Below, one piece after another: positions 14,796-22,791 of a stretch of DNA of 40,894 bases (within the stretch, counting starts at the first letter, position 1; each line of letters begins with the position of its first letter). The DNA lies in NCBI GenBank assembly GCA_021323175.1, contig JAJTCK010000009.1, positions 1 to 40,894 on the forward strand, given 5' to 3'. The position numbers and the translations under genes were made by a program. The stretch comes from Solirubrobacterales bacterium. Lineage in GTDB: Bacteria > Actinomycetota > Thermoleophilia > Solirubrobacterales > 70-9. The notes beneath the pieces are model-generated. The model saw only the letters and a program-made list of their open reading frames with translations, made no database searches and was not told where the DNA came from.

Positions 14796-15885
14796 GCGAG
14801 AGCCCGCCCCGGTCCGGGCTCTCCCATTCGGACCAGTGCCGCTCCAGCCCCTTCAGGAAACGCTTGGGCTTGTCGCGGTAGACGCGCGTCCCGAGTGAGA
14901 GGGCGGCGAACTGAAGCTCGCCCCGCCTGCGGTCGATCAACTCGGACAGCACGCGCCGGTCGCCCGGCTCGGCGAGCGTCGCGGCCCTCTCCGATGTCGC
15001 CTCCGCGAGCAGCGCGAGGTCGTGGTCGTCGCCCAGCTGGTCCGCGAGGTCATCGGTGTCCCCGACGACGTAGCCGATCACCTCAGGGTTCACGCAGCGG
15101 ACCAGGCGCATCTGGTACCAGAGGTCCTTGACGCGCTTGCGCCACTCGTGGAGGTTGATGTCGGTCGGCTCCTCCTGTGCTTCGTGCAGCCGCTTGCGCC
15201 CTCGGCGGTAGGTGCGGTGTATGCCGGGCGCCACCATGGCCCAGCCCTCGGTCTCGAGGGGCCAGGATTCGATCCCCGAACGTGCCTCCTTGAGCGCAGC
15301 CGCCGCGCAGTTGAGGGCGCGCTCGCGCGAGCCGTCCTCGGAGTGTCCGGCCAGATCCTGCTCCAGGCTTTCGCGCAGTCCTGAGAAGCGCTCAGTGGCG
15401 GAGTCACCGAAGCGTTCATCGAGCCGGTCCAGCGTCTCGATCAGGACCTCGGAGTCGCGCAACCCGCTGAGGCCCCGCCCGATGTCCCCGTACCGCTGAT
15501 TCTCCGTCCTGTACAGATCGTCCCCGAGCTCGTCCCGGACCAGACGGATCACGGCGCGGATCTTCTTGATGTCCTTCCGGGCCTCGTGGATCGCCTCCGC
15601 CGGGGGGACGCCGGTGGCGCCACCGAGGTGGGCGATCGCGTCGTCGGTCCTGGCCAGTGCCACGCGCCGCAGTCCCTTGCCGGGCGATTCGCCGTCGAGC
15701 AGGCGATATGCGGTGTCGCTGTCCCTGACCTCTCCGTTGCGCGAGGCGAAGCGGCGCAGACCCTCTCCGACCACGGCCGCCGCCGCGGCGCCCCCCGCCA
15801 AGACCGCCGCCACGCGCTTGTCGGCGCGGGGAACATGCTCGATGGCCGACCTCGCCTTCTCGATCCTTCGCTCGCGACGCCTCAT
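14779..15885 (-). CDS. CHAD-domain protein
   Basis: This 368-residue protein has a short hydrophobic stretch near the N-terminus (VAAVLAGGAAAAAVVGEGL, about 22-40) and then a CHAD domain, an all-helical fold rich in conserved histidines and basic residues that binds inorganic polyphosphate. Typical pieces are AIHEARKDIKKIRAVIRLVR, RDSEVLIETLDRL, LHEWRKRVKDLWYQMRLV and DDLADQLGDDHDLALLAE. A CYTH protein lies just upstream on the same strand (52-nt gap), the classic partner of CHAD, and PPK2 is a few kb away. The ATG at 15885 is preceded by AAAAAAC, and TAAGCC lies 7 nt upstream as a poor -10 candidate. Its 3' end overlaps the convergent vWA gene by 17 nt. Confidence 0.92.
   Translation of the reverse strand: MRRRERRIEKARSAIEHVPRADKRVAAVLAGGAAAAAVVGEGLRRFASRNGEVRDSDTAYRLLDGESPGKGLRRVALARTDDAIAHLGGATGVPPAEAIHEARKDIKKIRAVIRLVRDELGDDLYRTENQRYGDIGRGLSGLRDSEVLIETLDRLDERFGDSATERFSGLRESLEQDLAGHSEDGSRERALNCAAAALKEARSGIESWPLETEGWAMVAPGIHRTYRRGRKRLHEAQEEPTDINLHEWRKRVKDLWYQMRLVRCVNPEVIGYVVGDTDDLADQLGDDHDLALLAEATSERAATLAEPGDRRVLSELIDRRRGELQFAALSLGTRVYRDKPKRFLKGLERHWSEWESPDRGGLSLRIRA
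14798..14823. terminator. Hairpin after the MoxR-vWA operon
   Basis: GAGAGCCCG (14798-14806) and CGGGCTCTC (14815-14823) form a perfect 9-bp stem with an 8-nt loop, starting 3 nt after the vWA stop. No U-tract follows, so it would be a U-less terminator or an mRNA end-stabilising stem. It lies inside the CHAD coding region. Confidence 0.55.
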
Positions 15886-15937
15886 GTTTTTTGGCTTACC
15901 CGACGCCCATCGGGGAAAACCGGCCGGATTCCTAGAG

Positions 15938-16399
15938 TCAGTTTCCTCCGGCGGGGGCCCCCCGGATCGCCAAACTCTGGTTCTTGTAGGAGTCGTCGTC
16001 GGTCACCTCGGCGCCCAGCCAGCGGGGGCGATCGAACCCGGCGGCCGCCTCCTCGCTGGGAAATTCGATCTCGGCGACGGCCAGCCCCTCCAGGTCGCCG
16101 TCGTAGACGTCCAACTCGATCGTCCGGGCACCATCCCTGATCAGGTGGCGATGCTTGCTGAGGCGCCGCCCCTCGGTCAACGGCCACAGGCGCTCGAAGT
16201 CACCCGGCTCCAGCGGGATCTCCCTCTCTTCCCGGGAGAGCCCGGAGCCGCGCTTGACGGTCAGCATCAGCTCGCCGCCGTCGCGACGCAGGCGCACCTC
16301 GGAATCCGCGCCTATAGCCAGGTAGCCCTGCTCGATCGGCCGCGACTCGCCGGTGAGATCGGGCAGCCGTTCGACGAGGAACTTGCGCTCGATCTCCAT
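15938..16399 (-). CDS. CYTH-domain (triphosphate tunnel metalloenzyme) protein
   Basis: This 153-residue protein opens with MEIERKFLV, the ExExK signature of the triphosphate tunnel fold. It continues with QGYLAIGADSEVRLRRDGGELMLTVKRGSG, where charged residues point into the tunnel, then KHRHLIRDGARTIELDVYDG and VAEIEFPSEEAAAGF. Members hydrolyse inorganic triphosphate or bind long phosphate chains with Mg or Mn ions. The pairing with a CHAD gene 52 nt downstream supports a role in polyphosphate or triphosphate turnover. I chose the ATG at 16399, which gives exactly the ExExK start; TACCTT ends 6 nt upstream, a leaderless arrangement. Divergent from the thiamin riboswitch operon. Confidence 0.93.
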   Translation of the reverse strand: MEIERKFLVERLPDLTGESRPIEQGYLAIGADSEVRLRRDGGELMLTVKRGSGLSREEREIPLEPGDFERLWPLTEGRRLSKHRHLIRDGARTIELDVYDGDLEGLAVAEIEFPSEEAAAGFDRPRWLGAEVTDDDSYKNQSLAIRGAPAGGN

Positions 16400-16442
16400 G
16401 CCGTCAAGGTAGCGGCGGGGGCGCGGACGGGGGCCCTTCTCG

Positions 16443-16448
16443 TAGACT
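16443..16448 (+). promoter_or_regulatory. -10 element of the thiamin transporter operon
   Basis: TAGACT ends 7-8 nt before the expected 5' end of the riboswitch, so transcription should begin at about 16455-16457, at the base of the riboswitch P1 stem. Confidence 0.55.
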
Positions 16449-16454
16449 GGGCGG

Positions 16455-16559
16455 GACCACCAGGGGGGCTCGCGGGCTAAGCGGGCTGAGATAGCGGAAT
16501 TGGCCTCCACCACCCACCGCTGACCCTCAGAACCTGTGCGGTAATGCGCGCGGAGGGAG
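16455..16559 (+). promoter_or_regulatory. TPP riboswitch (Thi-box)
   Basis: All conserved blocks of the thiamin pyrophosphate riboswitch are present in order: a GGGGGGCTC 5' arm, GCTGAGA (16485-16491), GACCCT (16522-16527), GAACCTG (16530-16536), TAATGC (16542-16547) and a final GGAGGGA (16552-16558). The variable P3 arm (about 16492-16521) is short. The terminal GGAGGGA is also the Shine-Dalgarno sequence for the ATG at 16561. TPP binding should therefore hide the ribosome-binding site and block translation of the importer directly. I see no terminator between the aptamer and the gene. Confidence 0.95.
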
Positions 16560-16560
16560 C

Positions 16561-17391
16561 ATGCTCAGCACGACCGGGGCTCCCGAATCGGAGCCCCTCG
16601 ATGTATCTGGCAAGGCCGGGCCGCCCGTCTCGATCCGGGGACTGCTCCACGCGTTCGGAGACCTGCTCGCGCTGGACGGCATCGACCTGGAGGTACCGGG
16701 GGCCGGGGTGCTGGGGATCGTTGGCCCATCCGGGTGCGGGAAGTCCACTCTGCTCGAGGTGGCAAGCGGCCTGCTCGAGCCGTCGGCGGGGAGGGTGTCC
16801 GTAGGCGAAGCCGCGGACGCCCCAAGCCGCACCCCGGCCGGCGAGCGCCTTGCCCGCTGCGCCCTGATGCCTCAGCGCGACCTGCTCCTCCCCTGGCTCG
16901 CGGCCATCGACAACGCCGCCCTGGGTCCGTCGCTGGCCGGTGCATCCCGGGAGGCCGCGAGGGAGCGGGCCCGGGCGGACTTCAATCGCCTGGGGCTGGG
17001 CGGCTTCGAGCTCGCGAAGCCGCAGGAGCTGTCCGGAGGCATGCGCCAGCGCGTCGCGTTCCTGAGGACGCTCATCTCCGGGAAACAGGTTCTGCTGCTG
17101 GATGAGCCGTTCGCCTCCCTGGACGCCATCACACGTGCCGAGACACAAGCCTGGCTCGCTGGGGTACTGGCACAGGACAGCCACACGGTCCTGCTCGTGA
17201 CCCACGACGTCGAGGAGGCTCTCTACCTGTCGGACCGGGTCGCGGTGCTCACCGCCCGCCCGGCGCGCGTGGCCGCGACGCTCGACGTGCCCGAGCCCCG
17301 TTCGCCCGATCGCGCCGCGGCGGTGACGGCCGCGGATTTCGTAGAGCTCCGCGAGCGCGCGCTGCGATTGCTCGCCGGAGGCGCGAGGTGA
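16561..17391 (+). CDS. ABC transporter ATP-binding protein, thiamin-precursor uptake
   Basis: This 276-residue ATPase is of the nitrate/taurine/HMP importer class. Walker A is GPSGCGKST (55-63), the Q-loop is in LMPQRDLLLPW, the signature is LSGGMRQRV, Walker B is VLLLDEPFASLD, and the H-loop is in VTHDVEEAL. The first 20 or so residues are an extra, weakly conserved leader. The role is assigned from the TPP riboswitch directly upstream and from the THI5/ThiY-like binding protein two genes on: uptake of the pyrimidine precursor of thiamin. GGAGGGA 2 nt before the ATG is part of the riboswitch. Its TGA overlaps the permease start as GTGA. Confidence 0.93.
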   Translation: MLSTTGAPESEPLDVSGKAGPPVSIRGLLHAFGDLLALDGIDLEVPGAGVLGIVGPSGCGKSTLLEVASGLLEPSAGRVSVGEAADAPSRTPAGERLARCALMPQRDLLLPWLAAIDNAALGPSLAGASREAARERARADFNRLGLGGFELAKPQELSGGMRQRVAFLRTLISGKQVLLLDEPFASLDAITRAETQAWLAGVLAQDSHTVLLVTHDVEEALYLSDRVAVLTARPARVAATLDVPEPRSPDRAAAVTAADFVELRERALRLLAGGAR

Positions 17392-18194
17392 GCGCCCGGG
17401 CCCGGGACGTTGCGGCGCCGGCGCTGCTCTTCGTCGCGCTGATCGGCCTCTGGGAGGTGGCCGCGCAGACCGGGGTGCTCGCGGACGTCCTCCTGACCGA
17501 GCAGGGGGCCGGGGGCGGAGGCGACGCCGAGTTCCTGGTCCCGGCTCCCAGCGACATCGCCGACGCGCTCTGGAACGACCGCGATCTGCTGGCCGAGGAC
17601 GCCTGGGTTACCCTGCGGGAGGTCGTCCTGGGCTTCGCGCTCGCCCTGGTCTCGGGACTGGCGCTCGCCGTCCTGATCCACCTCTCCAAGACCACCAGAC
17701 GCGCGGTCTATCCCCTCCTGGTCGCCTCGCAGACGATCCCGATCGTCGTGCTCGCCCCGATCCTGGTCGTCTGGTTCGGCTTCGGGATCTTCCCGAAGTT
17801 GCTGATCATTGCCCTGATCTGCTTCTTCCCGATCACGGTCAACGCGTACGACGGGCTGCGGTCGGTCGACCCGGACCTTCTGAAGATGATGCGAACACTC
17901 GGCGCCGGCCGCGGCCAGACGCTGAGGCGGGCCGAGCTGCCATGGGCTCTCCCCTTCATCTTCAGCGGCGCCAAGATCGCGGTTGCGGTGGCGGTCATCG
18001 GCGCCGTCTTCGCCGAGTGGGCCGGCGCCGACTCGGGGCTGGGACATCTGATCCTGGTCTCGTCGGGAGAGCTGTCGACCTCGTTGACCTTCGCCGCGAT
18101 CGTCGTGCTGTCGGCCATCGCCATCTGCCTGTTCGCTCTGCTCGCGCTCGTCGAGCGGCGAGTCGTTACCTGGAAGGAAGGTCCATCGTCATGA
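17388..18194 (+). CDS. ABC transporter permease, thiamin-precursor uptake
   Basis: This is a 268-residue inner-membrane permease with about six helices (ALLFVALIGLWEVAA, VVLGFALALVSGLALAVLI, LLVASQTIPIVVLAPILVVW and others). The cytoplasmic EAA-type loop that contacts the ATPase is LLKMMRTLGAGRGQTLRRAELPWALPFIF, read in two parts. It belongs to the SsuC/TauC/ThiX group. The GTG start overlaps the ATPase stop (GTGA) and its own TGA overlaps the lipoprotein start (ATGA), so the three subunits are translationally coupled and all fall under the riboswitch. Confidence 0.92.
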   Translation: MSARARDVAAPALLFVALIGLWEVAAQTGVLADVLLTEQGAGGGGDAEFLVPAPSDIADALWNDRDLLAEDAWVTLREVVLGFALALVSGLALAVLIHLSKTTRRAVYPLLVASQTIPIVVLAPILVVWFGFGIFPKLLIIALICFFPITVNAYDGLRSVDPDLLKMMRTLGAGRGQTLRRAELPWALPFIFSGAKIAVAVAVIGAVFAEWAGADSGLGHLILVSSGELSTSLTFAAIVVLSAIAICLFALLALVERRVVTWKEGPSS

Positions 18195-19204
18195 GGAGAA
18201 GTCCGAGACGCCTGATGCTCGCCGTCGGCGTGGGGTTGGTAGCCGCTGGGCTCGCCGCCTGCGGCGAGAAGCAGGAGGACCTGGGATCGGCGGGGGCTGC
18301 GCCGGTCGACCTGGCGCTCGACTTCTACGTCAACCCCGACCACGCCGGCATCTACACAGGGCTCGAACGCGGCTACTTCGCGCGGGCGGGCCTGAACGTG
18401 CGCCCGCGCGTCCCCTCCGACCCGTCGGCCCCGATCCGCGAGGTCGCAGCCGGGCGGGTCGACCTGGCGATCAGCTACGAGCCCGAGGTGCTGCTGGCGC
18501 GCGACAAGGGACTCGACGTGGTCGCGGTGGCGGCGCTGGTCGACGAGCCGCTGACGTCGCTGATCTCACTGCCGGCGGCGGGAATCGAGGGACCGGCCCA
18601 GCTGGCCGGCAAGACCATCGCCACCGCGGGCATCCCGTACCAGACCGACTATCTGGAGACGATCCTCGAGGGGGCCGGCCTCAGCCTCTCAGACGTGAGC
18701 CAGGTGAGCGTCGGGCTCAACCTGCTGCCCGCGCTGCTCGGCGGGCGCGCGGACGCGATCCTCGGTGGATTCAAGAACGTCGAGGGCGTGGACCTGGCGC
18801 GGCGCGGCGAGAACCCGTCGGTCGTGCCCGTGAACCGGCTGGGCGTCCCGACCTACGACGAGCTCGTCCTGGTCGCCAGCGGGAACCGCATCGAAGACGA
18901 CCCCGAGGAGATCCGGCTCTTCATCGCGTCCCTCGCGAAGGGGACCGAGGACGCCGTCGCGGACCCAGCCGCCGCCACGCGGGCGATCTTGGCGGCGAAC
19001 GAGGGGCTCGACCCCGACCTGACGCGCGCCGAGGTCCAGGCGACCCTGCCGCTCCTCGCCACCACCCCCAAGCAGCCCTTCGGGCAGATGGACTCCGAGG
19101 AGTGGACGCTGTTCGCGAGCTGGATGAGCGAGAACGGACTGATCAGCGAGGTCCCCGACACGAATGAGGTTCTGACGAACGAGCTGCTGCCTGCGGCCGG
19201 GTAG
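18191..19204 (+). CDS. Substrate-binding lipoprotein, THI5/ThiY-like
   Basis: This 337-residue lipoprotein has a short signal peptide with an Arg-rich n-region and a LAAC lipobox (Cys24). The mature part begins LALDFYVNPDHAGIYTGLER, the pattern of the NMT1/THI5 family that binds hydroxymethylpyrimidine or formylaminopyrimidine. GYFARAGLNVRPRVPSD, AAGRVDLAISYEPEVLLARD and AGKTIATAGIPYQTDYLETI are typical of the two-lobed fold. It should capture the thiamin pyrimidine precursor outside the membrane for the ABC importer. The start ATG overlaps the permease TGA. Which precursor it binds is not decided by the sequence. Confidence 0.92.
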   Translation: MRRSPRRLMLAVGVGLVAAGLAACGEKQEDLGSAGAAPVDLALDFYVNPDHAGIYTGLERGYFARAGLNVRPRVPSDPSAPIREVAAGRVDLAISYEPEVLLARDKGLDVVAVAALVDEPLTSLISLPAAGIEGPAQLAGKTIATAGIPYQTDYLETILEGAGLSLSDVSQVSVGLNLLPALLGGRADAILGGFKNVEGVDLARRGENPSVVPVNRLGVPTYDELVLVASGNRIEDDPEEIRLFIASLAKGTEDAVADPAAATRAILAANEGLDPDLTRAEVQATLPLLATTPKQPFGQMDSEEWTLFASWMSENGLISEVPDTNEVLTNELLPAAG

Positions 19205-19230
19205 CGCGGGCGGAGCGGCGGGACCCGGGC

Positions 19231-20217
19231 CTAAGCCCTCACGGTGCGGAGCGCCGGCAGGACCTTCTCGCCATAGACCTCGATCGCGCCCATCGGGTCG
19301 GCGCCGGAGACGTTCATCAGGGCCACCGTCGTGGCGCCGAGGTCTGCGGCCTCCCGGACGCGATCCGCGTGGACATCGGGATCGGAGGAGATGATCAGGG
19401 CCTCCATCAGCTCGTCGTCGCTGATATGCCTCTCACCGTGCTCGTACATGGCGCGCGGCTCGTGCCAGTCGTCGGTGTAGAACTCACTCGGCTGAGAGCC
19501 CTTCCATGCCCGCGCGCCCTCCAGGGCGGCGGCGTCGTCATCGGCCCACGAGAACTGGAGCTGGAGCACGATCTCGCCGGGGTCACGGCCGGCGTCGTCG
19601 CATGCGCCGCGGTACGCGTCGATTACCTCCGGGGCCTGGTCGGGATCTGCCAGCGTCCACAGGCCGTCGCCCAGCCGGCCCGCGACCCGTGCAGCCTTGG
19701 GGCCGAACGCCGAAACGTAGATCGGGGGCTTGCGCGCGGGGAGTGTGTGGAGGACCGCGCCCTCGGTGCGGAAGTGATCGCCCCTGTAGTCCACCCGCTC
19801 GCCTGCGAAGAGCTCGCCGATGATCTCCAGCGCCTCCCTCATGCGCTCGACCTGTTCTCCGGGCGAAGGCCACTCCGCCCCCAGCGGGCTTTCGTTCAAC
19901 GACTCGCCCGAGCCGAAGCCCAGGAACGGGCGCCCCGGGAACATCGCCTCGAGCGTCGCCCACCCCTGCCCGATCACGACCGGGTGGTAGCGGGGACCCG
20001 GCGGGGTCACCGCCGTCCCGATTGCGACCCTCTCGGTCGCCTGGCCGACCGCGCCGAGCCAGATCCAGGCGTGGCCGGCCTCGCCGCCCTCCCACCAGGG
20101 CTGCAGATGATCGGAGCAGCCGATGCCCTCGAACCCGGCCTGCTCGGCGGCAACCGCCTGCTCCAGCAGGTCATCGGGCTCGAACTGCTCGTGAGCCGCT
20201 CCGTAGAAGAAGCGCAT
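19231..20217 (-). CDS. LLM-class F420-dependent oxidoreductase
   Basis: This 328-residue TIM-barrel protein is of the luciferase-like family, close to the F420-dependent glucose-6-phosphate dehydrogenase group. Marker segments are MRFFYGAAHEQFEP, GCSDHLQPWWEGGEAGHAW, GQATERVAIGTAVTPPGPRY, ATLEAMFPGRPFLGFGSGES, EWPSPGEQVERM and PPIYVSAFGPKAARVAG. The substrate is unknown, and coenzyme F420 is inferred from the subfamily and the actinobacterial context. The ATG at 20217 has no clear Shine-Dalgarno sequence. Its TAG stop lies 26 nt from the convergent end of the thiamin importer operon. Confidence 0.9.
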   Translation of the reverse strand: MRFFYGAAHEQFEPDDLLEQAVAAEQAGFEGIGCSDHLQPWWEGGEAGHAWIWLGAVGQATERVAIGTAVTPPGPRYHPVVIGQGWATLEAMFPGRPFLGFGSGESLNESPLGAEWPSPGEQVERMREALEIIGELFAGERVDYRGDHFRTEGAVLHTLPARKPPIYVSAFGPKAARVAGRLGDGLWTLADPDQAPEVIDAYRGACDDAGRDPGEIVLQLQFSWADDDAAALEGARAWKGSQPSEFYTDDWHEPRAMYEHGERHISDDELMEALIISSDPDVHADRVREAADLGATTVALMNVSGADPMGAIEVYGEKVLPALRTVRA

Positions 20218-20255
20218 GTCGGCCGGTTACCCGTGGGTGTGCCGGGCCTAACGCG

Positions 20256-20271
20256 CCGCCTCGCGAGGCGG
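20256..20271. terminator. Perfect 16-bp palindrome between two minus-strand genes
   Basis: CCGCCTCG-CGAGGCGG is fully self-complementary. It lies 17 nt past the glycosylase stop and 39 nt before the LLM start. It could be a hairpin terminator without U-tract or a protein-binding site. Confidence 0.45.
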
Positions 20272-20288
20272 GAGCTTGAGGCTCAGAC

Positions 20289-21251
20289 CTAGGCGGCCAG
20301 CGAACCCGGTGCCGCGCGCAGCGGCGGGCCTTGGGCCGCGGCCCGCTGCCAGCCGGCGAGGGCGAACGAGCCGGCCAGTGAGCGGTAGGGCGCATAGGGG
20401 GCGAAGTACTCCTCGACCTCCTGCACTGTCGCCTTTCGCCCCAGGCGCTCGAGCTGCCCGACGAGCTTGACATAGGCCAGGTCTCCCGCCGGCAATGAGT
20501 CGTAGTCGCCGCGGCCACCCTGGCCCAGGCATTGGATCGTCCACGGGCCGACCTCGCGGATTGCCAGCAGCCGCCGGTCGGCCGCGGGGTCGGCAAGGTC
20601 AGCGCGTCCGGCGTTCACCTCGCGGGCGCAGCGGACCATCGCGATCGAGCGGGCCTCGGTCAGGTCCATCGAGACGAGCTCGGCCGGAGCACGACCCGCG
20701 ATCAGCCGGGGGGAAGGGACGTCCATCAGGGGGCGCTCCGAGCGGCCCGCGGGTGCCGCCTTCGGCCCCCACCGCCGCACGATCCGACGCTGGATGACAG
20801 CGGCGCGGGAGGACTCGATCAGCTGCTCCGTGATCGCCCACGCCAGCGCCTCCCAGGCCCACGGCCGCCGCTTCGGGCGGGTCCACGGCTTCAGCCTGAT
20901 CGCCTTGCGCAGCAGCGGGGCGGCCTTGCACTGCGCGTAGAAGCCGCTGATGTCCTCGTCCACCCAGAGCGCGAAGCGCATCCGCTCGATTGCGATCTCG
21001 AGCTGCTCGTCACCCGCCTCGCTGCACTCGGCCTCCGCGTCGAAGTTGATCAGCAGCCGCGGCTGTATCCGCTCGGCGCGAATCCGGATCCCTGTCCGGG
21101 CCTGCCAGCAGCGAACCCTGACGGGACAGGGGCCGACGTGGAGCAGCCGCTCGATGACCCCCTCCCGCGTCCGCATGACCCCGTCGCCGCCGCTCCGCGG
21201 CAGCCGCAGCGGCGAACGCGGCCGTACCTCGACCTCGAGGACCCCCGCCAC
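20289..21251 (-). CDS. AlkA-type DNA glycosylase (HhH-GPD superfamily)
   Basis: This 320-residue base-excision-repair enzyme would remove alkylated bases. The helix-hairpin-helix is LLAIREVGPWTIQCL. The catalytic aspartate lies in DSLPAGDLAYVKLVG (Asp257), the position equivalent to that of AlkA. Upstream are WAWEALAWAITEQLIESSRA and the N-terminal beta domain starting VEVRPRSPLRLPRSGG. The ATG and GTG codons further upstream lie in another gene. I took the GTG at 21251 because it begins just before the conserved VLEVEVRP strand and lies 7 nt after the previous stop. Lys- and Arg-rich (KPWTRPKRRPWAW) segments fit DNA binding. Confidence 0.88.
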   Translation of the reverse strand: MAGVLEVEVRPRSPLRLPRSGGDGVMRTREGVIERLLHVGPCPVRVRCWQARTGIRIRAERIQPRLLINFDAEAECSEAGDEQLEIAIERMRFALWVDEDISGFYAQCKAAPLLRKAIRLKPWTRPKRRPWAWEALAWAITEQLIESSRAAVIQRRIVRRWGPKAAPAGRSERPLMDVPSPRLIAGRAPAELVSMDLTEARSIAMVRCAREVNAGRADLADPAADRRLLAIREVGPWTIQCLGQGGRGDYDSLPAGDLAYVKLVGQLERLGRKATVQEVEEYFAPYAPYRSLAGSFALAGWQRAAAQGPPLRAAPGSLAA

Positions 21252-21258
21252 CCCCGGG

Positions 21259-21534
21259 CTAACGACCGAGTACGTGGACGTCCACCAGGAAGGAGCGCCG
21301 AGCCACGACCCTCTCGCGGCGACGGAACAGGCCCCGTCGCGGCGGCCGCCGCTCCCGTCGGACGGCGGTGCGGGCGACCGCGACGGCGGCGATACCGGCC
21401 GCGGCCCCGGCCGTCGCCGCCACGGCGACAGGCCCGACCTCGCGACCCCAGAGCTCGATGGTCCCTGCCGCACGCTGCTGCGGAAGCGGCGCGGCCTCCA
21501 CCACCAACTCTCCTGAGGAGATCTCCTGGCTCAC
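21259..21534 (-). CDS. Small single-helix membrane protein
   Basis: This 91-residue protein has a central hydrophobic helix (VAVAATAGAAAGIAAVAVA), a polar N-terminal part (SQEISSGELVVEAAPLPQQ) and a basic C-terminal part (VRRERRPPRRGLFRRRERVV). I chose the GTG at 21534 rather than the ATG three codons earlier because TAGGAT on the minus strand (21542-21547) ends 7 nt before it, and that ATG overlaps the promoter hexamer. It lies 7 nt upstream of the glycosylase gene and is probably co-transcribed with it. Function unknown. Confidence 0.6.
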   Translation of the reverse strand: MSQEISSGELVVEAAPLPQQRAAGTIELWGREVGPVAVAATAGAAAGIAAVAVARTAVRRERRPPRRGLFRRRERVVARRSFLVDVHVLGR

Positions 21535-21541
21535 GTGACGC

Positions 21542-21547
21542 ATCCTA
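21542..21547 (-). promoter_or_regulatory. -10 element, minus strand
   Basis: TAGGAT is followed by 7 nt and GTG at 21534. The identical hexamer and spacing recur before the lipoprotein gene at 27791. Confidence 0.5.
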
Positions 21548-21578
21548 GACGCGGACCAGGATCAATTCGATGGTTCCA

Positions 21579-22712
21579 CTAGAGCGGCTTCTCGAAGAGC
21601 CGGTACTTCTTGACGACCTCGCCCCCCATGCCCTCCATTGCGCGGTTCATCGGCTCGTTCACCTCGAGGATCCACCCGGTCTCTCCACCGGGGACGCCGA
21701 GCTCGGCCGCCGTCTCGATGTGGCGGACGTAGAAGCGCGCGGCGATGCCCGTGTGCTGGTGCTCGGGCTTCACCCCGAGGGCGAAGACCCGAACGTAGTC
21801 GATGTTGCGGCGGCCGGTCAGGAACCGGAGCCAGCCGAGGGGAAGCAGGCGTCCGTCCATCTTCCTCAGGACCTGGTTGATGTCGGGCAGAGTGAGCGCG
21901 GCGCCCATCACCTCGCCGTCCCGCTCGGCGATGAAGGCCCAGCGCTCGTCCAGGATCTGCTTCAGGGCCTTGGCCTGGAAGCGGACCTCCTCCTCGGTCA
22001 CCGGGACGAACCCCCAGTTCTTCCCCCAGGCCGCGTTGTAGACCTCCATGAAGCGGCCGATCTCGGCCTCCAGGTCGTTCTTGCGCATGTTGCGGACCGT
22101 GATCCCGTGCTCGGACTCGACCTTGTCCGCCACCGCGTGGATGGCCTCCGCGAAGCGGTCCCCCTGCTTCAGCGCGCCCATCGAGAGCTTCCACATCAGC
22201 AGGTCCATCGACTTCTCGTACCCGGCCTGCTCGATGCGCTCCAGGTAGTACGGCGGGTGCCACGGCTGGAGGATCAGTGGAGCGATGTCATAACCCTCGA
22301 TCAGCAGCCCGCATTCGTCGTTCATCGTGAAATCCATCGGCCCCAGGATCCGCGCGCGGCCGCGCTCTCGCCCCCACGCCTCGGCGGTCCCCAGCAGGGC
22401 CGCGAAGACCTCTGGGTCGTCGATCGCCTCGATGAACCCGAACTGGGCGTCGTTCCCGCCCTGGTGGGCGTCCCAGCGCTCGTCCACCTGGGCTGTGATG
22501 CGGCCGACCGGTTCGCCGTCTCGCCACGCCAGGAAGTACTCGGCCTCGGCGTGCTCGAAGTACGGGTTCTTGGCGCGGTCCAGGAACTGGCGGCGCTCGA
22601 TGGTCAGCGGGGGGACCCACGGTGTGCCCGGGTGCAGACCGCGCGGCAGCTTGATGAAACTGGTGAGCTCCCCGCGGCCCTGTACGGGCCGGACCTCGAC
22701 TGCGCCGGACAC
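21579..22712 (-). CDS. Acyl-CoA N-acyltransferase-like (GNAT fold) protein, possible ceramide synthase type
   Basis: This 377-residue protein has an N-terminal half PRGLHPGTPWVPPLTIERRQ, NPYFEHAEAEYFLAWRDGEP, FGFIEAIDDPEVFAALL and GPMDFTMNDECGLLIEGYD. Its C-terminal half carries an acetyltransferase-like core (WAFIAERDGEVMGAALTLPD, VFALGVKPEHQHTGIAARFY). This architecture matches a family of GNAT-related proteins that often sits beside serine-palmitoyltransferase-like enzymes. As I recall, the bacterial ceramide synthase bCerS belongs to this broad group, which makes N-acylation of a sphingoid base a plausible but unproven role. The GTG at 22712 is chosen because TAGCGT (22720-22725, minus) ends 7 nt upstream. 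The AOS-family gene is divergent across 79 nt. Confidence 0.75.
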   Translation of the reverse strand: MSGAVEVRPVQGRGELTSFIKLPRGLHPGTPWVPPLTIERRQFLDRAKNPYFEHAEAEYFLAWRDGEPVGRITAQVDERWDAHQGGNDAQFGFIEAIDDPEVFAALLGTAEAWGRERGRARILGPMDFTMNDECGLLIEGYDIAPLILQPWHPPYYLERIEQAGYEKSMDLLMWKLSMGALKQGDRFAEAIHAVADKVESEHGITVRNMRKNDLEAEIGRFMEVYNAAWGKNWGFVPVTEEEVRFQAKALKQILDERWAFIAERDGEVMGAALTLPDINQVLRKMDGRLLPLGWLRFLTGRRNIDYVRVFALGVKPEHQHTGIAARFYVRHIETAAELGVPGGETGWILEVNEPMNRAMEGMGGEVVKKYRLFEKPL

Positions 22713-22719
22713 GACAGGC

Positions 22720-22725
22720 ACGCTA
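22720..22725 (-). promoter_or_regulatory. -10 element, minus strand
   Basis: TAGCGT is followed by 7 nt and GTG at 22712. It supports a leaderless start for the acyltransferase-like gene. Confidence 0.4.
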
Positions 22726-22791
22726 TCGCCCGCGCCGTCACCGCGGCGCCCGGACCCGCAGCGGACCGGCATCCCTGGAACACTTCCCAGG

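Noticed and set aside
15899-15914. Terminator between the CYTH and CHAD genes (CCCGA-cgccca-TCGGG)
   Set aside because: The stem is only 5 bp and these genes are likely co-transcribed, so a terminator there is not supported.
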